Shown piece by piece: positions 59,466 to 64,000 of a stretch of DNA of 64,000 nucleotides. The stretch is from Alphaproteobacteria bacterium (GTDB taxonomy: Bacteria > Pseudomonadota > Alphaproteobacteria > Reyranellales > Reyranellaceae): the NCBI GenBank assembly GCA_017307275.1, contig JAFKFK010000012.1, positions 124,001-188,000 of the forward strand, in the 5' to 3' direction. The notes beneath the pieces are model-generated. The model was given only the letters and a program-made list of their open reading frames with translations, had not been told where the DNA came from and did no database searches. A program made the position numbers and the translations under genes. How positions within the stretch are numbered: the first letter of the stretch is position 1; each line of letters begins with the position of its first letter.

Positions 59466-60335
59466 ATGCTCAACACGCTCTGGCGCATCGCTTACGAAGC
59501 CGGCTACGGCTACTTCGCCAACCGCCTCTCGACCTCGGCCGCGGCGATGGCGTTCTACACCATGTTCGCGCTAGGCCCGATCATGATCTTCGTCATCGCC
59601 ATTGCCGAGCCGATCGTCGGCCGGCTGATGGCACAAGAGGCGATCTTCAATGCACTGAGTACGGTCGTGGCGCCCGAGCAGCTCCAGAGCATCCGCCGCT
59701 TCGCCTCGGAGAACCTGTTCAAGGGCGGCGGCATCGCGGCCGTCGTCGGCGCCGTGGTGCTGCTCTACACCGGCACGCGCGTTTTCGTGGAACTGGACGA
59801 CGGCATCGACGCCATCTGGCGCGATACCAAGACCACGGTCTTGCATCCCGTCCTGGCCAGCCTGAAGTCGCGGCTGCTGGCGCTCGCGCTGATGGTCATC
59901 CTGGGGGTGCTGCTGATCGCCGTCATCCTCGCCAGTGTCCTGATGTCGGCCTATGCCGGCGCCCTCGAGCGCTTTCCGATCCTGGGTGAATGGATCGGCC
60001 CCGCCTTCTCGACTTCCGTTCACTACGGGCTGCTCGCGAGCTTCTTCACCCTGATCTACAAGTGGCTGCCCACCGGCCACATTCCCTGGCGCTATGCCCT
60101 GATCGGCGGTGCCGTGAACGCACTCCTCTTCGCCGCCGGCAATCGCGCGCTGGTCTACTACTTCGAGGTGACGCAGCTCACCTCGGCCTTCGGTGCCACC
60201 GCGGGTTTCGCGGCGATCATGGTCTGGATGTACTGGACCTCACTCACCATCCTGATCGGCGCCCAGGTCGGACGCGCCACGCGCGATGTGCTCATTCACA
60301 ATCGCGCCCGCGAGATGGTCGAAGGAGATCTTTAG
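59466..60335 (+). CDS. YihY/BrkB-family inner-membrane protein
   Basis: A 289-residue membrane protein with six hydrophobic segments. ASAAMAFYTMFALGP-type text near the N-terminus (here SAAAMAFYTMFALGP), LYTGTRVFVELDDGIDAIW and AAIMVWMYWTSLTILIGAQ are family hallmarks. Once called tRNA-processing RNase BN by error, the family is now thought to be a transporter or flippase of unknown cargo. It is 44 bases after the MAPEG gene and convergent with sapC. Confidence 0.88.
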   Translation: MLNTLWRIAYEAGYGYFANRLSTSAAAMAFYTMFALGPIMIFVIAIAEPIVGRLMAQEAIFNALSTVVAPEQLQSIRRFASENLFKGGGIAAVVGAVVLLYTGTRVFVELDDGIDAIWRDTKTTVLHPVLASLKSRLLALALMVILGVLLIAVILASVLMSAYAGALERFPILGEWIGPAFSTSVHYGLLASFFTLIYKWLPTGHIPWRYALIGGAVNALLFAAGNRALVYYFEVTQLTSAFGATAGFAAIMVWMYWTSLTILIGAQVGRATRDVLIHNRAREMVEGDL

Positions 60336-60343
60336 CGCCGCGT

Positions 60344-60360
60344 CGCCGCCTCAGGCGGCG
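60344..60360. terminator. Hairpin at the BrkB/SapC junction
   Basis: CGCCGCC-TCA-GGCGGCG is a perfect 7-bp stem whose three-base loop is the leftward stop codon of the SapC gene (60351-60353). It lies nine bases after the BrkB stop. Confidence 0.55.
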
Positions 60361-61136
60361 GCACTCTGCGGCTCGGCCTGCGCGGCATTGAGGTCGAGAA
60401 GGACCTGCCAATTGCGCTGCGAGGCGAGATGCATCGCCACGAGGTCGAGCACTCCCGACTTGTGCCACTCCGCAACCTTGTCGGTGGCCAGGGCGCGATA
60501 GGCCTTCTCGTCGATGGTACGGAAGCCATCGAGCGTGTAGCGATCGCCATTCGGGAAGGTGATGTCGGCCCGGTTGGACGTCAGCAGCTCTGCCCCGCGC
60601 AGCGCGTCGGAGAAGGCGACGGTGCGCAGATGGTCCTCGTGCATGGCCTGACAGAACTCCATAGCCGCACGAGTCGCCTGGGTCGGTCCACCGCCGCTTT
60701 CGAACAGCAGGTCGCCGGCAACACCCTCGCCCAGCGTCTCGACGAACCGCTCCGAGGCGGCGTCGATGCTGAGCAGGCGCGTGTTGGGATCAGGCGTCTC
60801 GGTAATGATGAAGGGATAGCGACGCACATAGGCCGGCACGTAGGTGTCGGCACGCCAGGCGCCATTGTCCTCCAGGAACAGGTTGCGGCCCTGCTTGAGG
60901 CCCAGCACCGCCAGCGGAACGGGGCGGTCGGAGTCGGAGAAGACGATGGGGTAGTGACGCAGCGCCGGCATGAACTCGCTGATCATCAGCGGCACGGCCG
61001 TCGCTTCGCGCGTGAAGTTGAAATCATAAGCACGGCCGAGACCCGCGCGACGATGATCTTCGAAGCGCAGCACGACGGGCGTACGGTAGAAGAGCGGCAG
61101 GCCGGCAGCAGCGGTCTCGGGGGCAGTCGTAGTCAT
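60351..61136 (-). CDS. SapC-family protein
   Basis: A 261-residue protein of the SapC family first described next to a Campylobacter surface-layer gene. FVSAYVPAYVRRYPF-like text appears here as DTYVPAYVRRYPFIIT, with AVPLMISEFMPALRHYPIVF and YTLDGFRTIDEKAYRAL also typical. No signal peptide is seen. The biochemical role is unknown; in proteobacteria it is widespread without S-layer genes. The 225 bases upstream hold no gene and presumably its promoter. Confidence 0.85.
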   Translation of the reverse strand: MTTTAPETAAAGLPLFYRTPVVLRFEDHRRAGLGRAYDFNFTREATAVPLMISEFMPALRHYPIVFSDSDRPVPLAVLGLKQGRNLFLEDNGAWRADTYVPAYVRRYPFIITETPDPNTRLLSIDAASERFVETLGEGVAGDLLFESGGGPTQATRAAMEFCQAMHEDHLRTVAFSDALRGAELLTSNRADITFPNGDRYTLDGFRTIDEKAYRALATDKVAEWHKSGVLDLVAMHLASQRNWQVLLDLNAAQAEPQSAAA

Positions 61137-61324
61137 CGGTCCTCGCGGGCTCGAAGTGAAGCTGGATCGGCCACGCCGGTCCTGCGCCTATCGCGAACCT
61201 AGTTTCGGCCGAAGTACCGGTAGTTGCGGATACGGCACACACCCTGTCAAGGGAACCGCCATAGCTGGTCGTCCCAATGATCCGATTCCGATCGGTTTTC
61301 CAGTCTTGCCCGAGATGCTCCCAG

Positions 61325-61342
61325 AAAAAGTCGGCCCCGACT
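61325..61342 (-). terminator. Intrinsic terminator of the hydroxyacid dehydrogenase gene
   Basis: On the minus strand AGTCGG-GG-CCGACT is followed by TTTTCT, 20 bases after the stop at 61362. The stem is 6 bp and the T-run is short but well placed. Confidence 0.65.
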
Positions 61343-61361
61343 GGCGGGGGAAGCGGAAGCC

Positions 61362-62357
61362 TCAGAACATCGTGGCGAGGACGCGATCCGGCGGCTTGTG
61401 GCCATCGACGAAGGTCTTGATGTTGATCAGTACCTTCTCGCCCATGTCGATGCGGCCTTCGAGCGTGGCCGAGCCCATGTGCGGCAGCAGCACGACGCGG
61501 TCGAGCTCCAGCAGCTTCGGGTTCACCTGCGGCTCGTGCTCGTAGACGTCGAGACCGGCGCCCGCCAGCTCGCCCGCCTTCAGCATGCGCACCATGGCGT
61601 TCTCGTCGATCACTTCGCCACGCGCGGTGTTCACGATAATGGCCGAGGGCTTCATCAGCTTGAGGCGGCGCGCCGACAGGAGGTGGAAGGTCGCCGGCGT
61701 ATGCGGGCAGTTCACCGAGACGATGTCCATGCGCGCCAGCATCTGGTCGAGGCTCTCCCAGTAGGTCGCCTCTAGCTCGCGCTCGATCTCACCGTGGACA
61801 CGCTTGCGGTTGTGATAGTGGATCGCGAGACCGAAGCCGCGTGCGCGACGAGCCAGCGCCTGGCCGATGCGGCCCATGCCGACGATGCCCATGCGCTTGC
61901 CCTGGAGCCGTGCGCCCAGCATCGAGGTCGGGCTCCAGCCCGCCCACTTGCCGTCACGCACCAGACGCTCGCCCTCGCCCATGCGCCGCGCGGTGGCCAG
62001 CACCAGCGCCATCGACATGTCGGCAGTGTCCTCGGTCAGCACGCCCGGCGTGTTGGTGATGATGATGCCGCGCTGGCGCGCCGTATCGAGATCGATGTGA
62101 TCGACACCGGTACCGAACGAAGCGATCAGCTTCAGCTTCGGACCAGCCTGGGAAAGCACGCGGCTGTCGATGCGGTCGGTCACCGTCGGCACCAGCACGT
62201 CGGCAGTCTTCACGGCATCGATGAGCTGAGCCGCGGTGAGCGGCTTGTCGTCGGCGTTGAGGCGCGTCTCGAAGAGCTCCATCAGCCGTGTCTCGATGGC
62301 GTCAGGCAGCTTCCGGGTGACGATCACCAGTGGCTTCTTGTTGGAACTGGACGGCAT
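61362..62357 (-). CDS. D-2-hydroxyacid dehydrogenase (glyoxylate/hydroxypyruvate reductase type)
   Basis: A 331-residue NAD(P)-dependent enzyme. FGTGVDHIDLDTARQRGI, the Rossmann GIVGMGRIGQALARRA, and the catalytic triad Arg in NTARGEV, Glu in YEHEP and His in LPHMGSAT are all present. The LPH-GSAT version fits D-glycerate dehydrogenase/glyoxylate reductase (GyaR-like). The ATG at 62357 is used; the frame extends to 62723 only by running antisense into the SH3 gene. The gene is divergent from that gene by 163 bases. Confidence 0.92.
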   Translation of the reverse strand: MPSSSNKKPLVIVTRKLPDAIETRLMELFETRLNADDKPLTAAQLIDAVKTADVLVPTVTDRIDSRVLSQAGPKLKLIASFGTGVDHIDLDTARQRGIIITNTPGVLTEDTADMSMALVLATARRMGEGERLVRDGKWAGWSPTSMLGARLQGKRMGIVGMGRIGQALARRARGFGLAIHYHNRKRVHGEIERELEATYWESLDQMLARMDIVSVNCPHTPATFHLLSARRLKLMKPSAIIVNTARGEVIDENAMVRMLKAGELAGAGLDVYEHEPQVNPKLLELDRVVLLPHMGSATLEGRIDMGEKVLINIKTFVDGHKPPDRVLATMF

Positions 62358-62507
62358 AGGCAGATGGGGACCGAAGGCTTGCGCGGGGGAAGACACTGCC
62401 CGATTAACAATTCCTCGCGCATTTTGTCCAGCAATCGACTTTCCTGACGTGCGCGGCGGAAAAGCGCGCTTTATCAGGTACTTGTCGCCCAATATGAAGA
62501 TTTCAGG

Positions 62508-62521
62508 TATATAAGCCGCGA
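62508..62521 (+). promoter_or_regulatory. Possible -10 element for a leaderless SH3-protein mRNA
   Basis: TATATA (62508-62513) ends seven bases before the ATG at 62521, which would put the transcript start at or next to the start codon. Only a bare AGG could serve as a ribosome-binding site. TTGTCG at 62482-62487 is 20 bases away, longer than ideal. Confidence 0.35.
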
Positions 62522-63066
62522 TGGGAAGTCGATCGCCACTCCTGCTTTGCCTGCTATCCGTTGCCCTGGCAGGGTTCGGCACCCCCCTCCTTCCCACCGC
62601 CACAGCCTCGGCACAGGCCGCCAGCAAGCCGCTGGCGATGCAGCGTAAAGGCTCCGGTCTGCCCATCCCGCGCTTCGCCTCGCTCAGGTCCGACGAGGTC
62701 AACGTCCGGACCGGACCGGGCACACGCTACCCGGTGGATTGGGTGTTCAAGCGCAAGGCGATGCCGGTCGAAATCGTCGCGGAGTTCGAAAACTGGCGGA
62801 AAATCCGCGACTGGCAGGGAGCCAGCGGCTGGGTCCACCAGAGCCTGCTGACCGGTAAGCGCAGCTTCATCATCTCCGCCAAAGCCATCAGCCTGCACAA
62901 GACGCCGGCCTCGTCAGCCGAGGTCGTTGCCAGACTGGAGCCCGAAGTGATGGGCGAAATCCGCTCCTGTGCCGGCGACTGGTGCCGCGTCAAAGTGTCT
63001 GGCGTCAGTGGCTGGATCGAACGGACCGGCATCTGGGGCGTCTACAAGTCGGAACCCATCAACTAG
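62521..63066 (+). CDS. Secreted protein with tandem SH3-like domains
   Basis: A 181-residue exported protein. The signal peptide (SPLLLCLLSVALAGFGTPLL) is followed by a bacterial SH3 domain with the hallmark VNVRTGPGTRYPVDWVFK and WVHQSLL (about 58-118), then a second, weaker repeat with two cysteines (IRSCAGDWCRVKV, SGWIERTGIWGVY). Such proteins bind peptidoglycan or act in envelope integrity. It is divergent from the dehydrogenase gene and lies 63 bases before a TonB-like gene. Confidence 0.87.
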   Translation: MGSRSPLLLCLLSVALAGFGTPLLPTATASAQAASKPLAMQRKGSGLPIPRFASLRSDEVNVRTGPGTRYPVDWVFKRKAMPVEIVAEFENWRKIRDWQGASGWVHQSLLTGKRSFIISAKAISLHKTPASSAEVVARLEPEVMGEIRSCAGDWCRVKVSGVSGWIERTGIWGVYKSEPIN

Positions 63067-63129
63067 CTTGCCGCGCGACTGCAACGGCGCTGGCCGCGGG
63101 GCATATCGGACCGTAGAACGAGCATCGCC

Positions 63130-64000
63130 GTGGCCCACGACGTAAGTTTCACCCGCGCCCACCACTTCGACCGCATGCCGCCGTCGGCAATCCTGCTGAC
63201 GACGACCTTGCATGTGCTGGTGGCCGTCGCGCTCTACTGGATCTCGCCGCTGCGGCTGGAAGACCCCTTCGCGGACGCCATCGAGGTCACGATGGATGCA
63301 CCGCCGGAGCCGCCGCCCCAGGCCGCCCCCGAGCCGGAGCCGGCCCCAACGCCTGCGCCGACGCCGCCGCCTACGCCACCGACCACAACGGTGCCGACGG
63401 CGGCCGTCCAGCCGCCACCCCCGCAGCCGCCTCAACCGCAACCGCAGCAACAGCCTCCGCAGCAATCGAGGGCGCCGACGCAGCGCCTCGGCCTGCCGCC
63501 CGTCGGCACGACGACCGATCCCAAGGCCAAACCGGGAACGGAGACGACCGCCGAAAAGCCGGCGGAGACACCGCCGCCGGCGAAGGAGGACCCTCCGCCC
63601 CCGCAGCAGGAGGCCGCGAAGCCGGAGCCGCCGGAACCGCAGGAACCGCCCAAGCCGGCAGACAAGCCGCAAGAGGCCCAGCAGCAGGCGGCCGCTCAAC
63701 CTCAAGTGCAGCCGGAACCAACACCGGCGCCGCAGCCCCCGCCGCCGACCCTGGAAGCAGCCCTGCCGCCGCTCGAGGCGCCTCCTCCGCCCGTCACCGA
63801 GCGCGAAGTTCCGCGCCCGGAGCCCGCGCCTGCGCCGCCGCCGAAGCCTCCAGCGCCTCCGCCGCCGCAGGCCACGCGTCCGGCTCCAGCGCCGCCACCG
63901 CCGCAACATCAGCCGCAGCAACACCCTCCCCAGCAGCAGGGCCTGCGACCGTCGCCACTTAACCCGGTGCCGCAACCACGCGCGCCGGCCGAGCGCCAAG
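63130..64000 (+). CDS. TonB-like proline-rich envelope protein, N-terminal part
   Basis: An open reading frame of 290 codons that runs off the window. One membrane helix (AILLTTTLHVLVAVALYWI, about 19-37) follows a short cytoplasmic N-terminus, and then about 230 residues very rich in Pro, Glu, Gln, Ala and Lys, often as PEP, PQP and PPPP. This is the layout of TonB or TolA-like energy transducers spanning the periplasm; the diagnostic C-terminal domain lies outside. The start is GTG 63130 or ATG 63175. The length of the proline region is unusual. Confidence 0.75.
   Translation, partial: MAHDVSFTRAHHFDRMPPSAILLTTTLHVLVAVALYWISPLRLEDPFADAIEVTMDAPPEPPPQAAPEPEPAPTPAPTPPPTPPTTTVPTAAVQPPPPQPPQPQPQQQPPQQSRAPTQRLGLPPVGTTTDPKAKPGTETTAEKPAETPPPAKEDPPPPQQEAAKPEPPEPQEPPKPADKPQEAQQQAAAQPQVQPEPTPAPQPPPPTLEAALPPLEAPPPPVTEREVPRPEPAPAPPPKPPAPPPPQATRPAPAPPPPQHQPQQHPPQQQGLRPSPLNPVPQPRAPAERQ

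Noticed and set aside
62914..63999. 361-residue Arg-rich open frame on the minus strand
   Set aside because: It is the mirror of proline codons in the TonB-like gene; low-complexity Arg/Leu composition and no start signals.

Overview
The window is a GC-rich, densely coded chromosomal segment. Its signature is the replication cluster rpsT - rhodanese - dnaA - dnaN - recF - gyrB. Together with TRAP transporters, a DUF1127 protein, a GcvA-like LysR regulator and hslVU, this points to an alphaproteobacterium, perhaps near Rhodospirillales or Reyranella (the genus is an impression, not a measurement). No rRNA, tRNA, CRISPR array, insertion sequence or prophage was seen. Most genes abut or overlap by a few bases.

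Layout: (1) 1-4445: the end of alanine dehydrogenase, a hairpin-rich REP-like block, then a leftward M20 peptidase and an EmrAB-type drug efflux pair. (2) 4701-8112: three tightly coupled rightward genes, namely a Baeyer-Villiger monooxygenase, a NIPSNAP-like protein and a lysine-2,3-aminomutase-like radical SAM enzyme. (3) 8158-12318: a LysR regulator, DUF1127, a secreted alpha/beta hydrolase, Ada with a hairpin over its start codon, and an Smr-domain gene overlapping ada tail to tail. (4) 12290-16342: TPR protein, YggS, Fpg, enoyl-CoA hydratase and ribosomal protein S20 with a clear promoter and terminator. (5) 16343-24506: a 590-base non-coding stretch, rhodanese, dnaA, dnaN, recF, gyrB and a secreted protein overlapping gyrB.

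(6) 24525-26885: P-loop kinase-like protein, thioesterase, small membrane protein and XRE/MmyB regulator. (7) 26922-33724: a leftward heavy-metal efflux operon (small Cys/His protein, czcC, czcB, czcA, then two paralogous periplasmic proteins). (8) 33801-40535: aldose-1-epimerase-like protein, SulP transporter, a DctPQM TRAP operon with a GntR-type palindrome upstream and tandem hairpins after dctP, and nitronate monooxygenase. (9) 40555-43570: secreted TAP-like hydrolase, MFS transporter and a coupled 45-residue membrane protein. (10) 43637-48668: a two-gene unit with no family I recognise, made of a 1342-residue protein (Ala/Gly/Val-rich N-terminus, coiled coils, split Ig-like C-terminus, basic tail) and a 332-residue protein with papain-like spacing (Gln78, Cys84, His257, WSWG). 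This is the best candidate for an undescribed system.

(11) 48690-53955: hslVU, a DadA-like oxidase, a GFA-family protein, an FkbM methyltransferase and a YgjP-type metalloprotease. (12) 53972-58264: a four-gene operon (carboxymuconolactone decarboxylase-like, class-V aminotransferase-like, peptide-type ABC binding protein, adenosine-deaminase-like) that looks like an uncharacterised catabolic unit. (13) 58283-64000: MsrA, MAPEG, BrkB/YihY, SapC, a D-2-hydroxyacid dehydrogenase, an SH3-domain secreted protein and the start of a very proline-rich TonB-like protein cut by the window edge.
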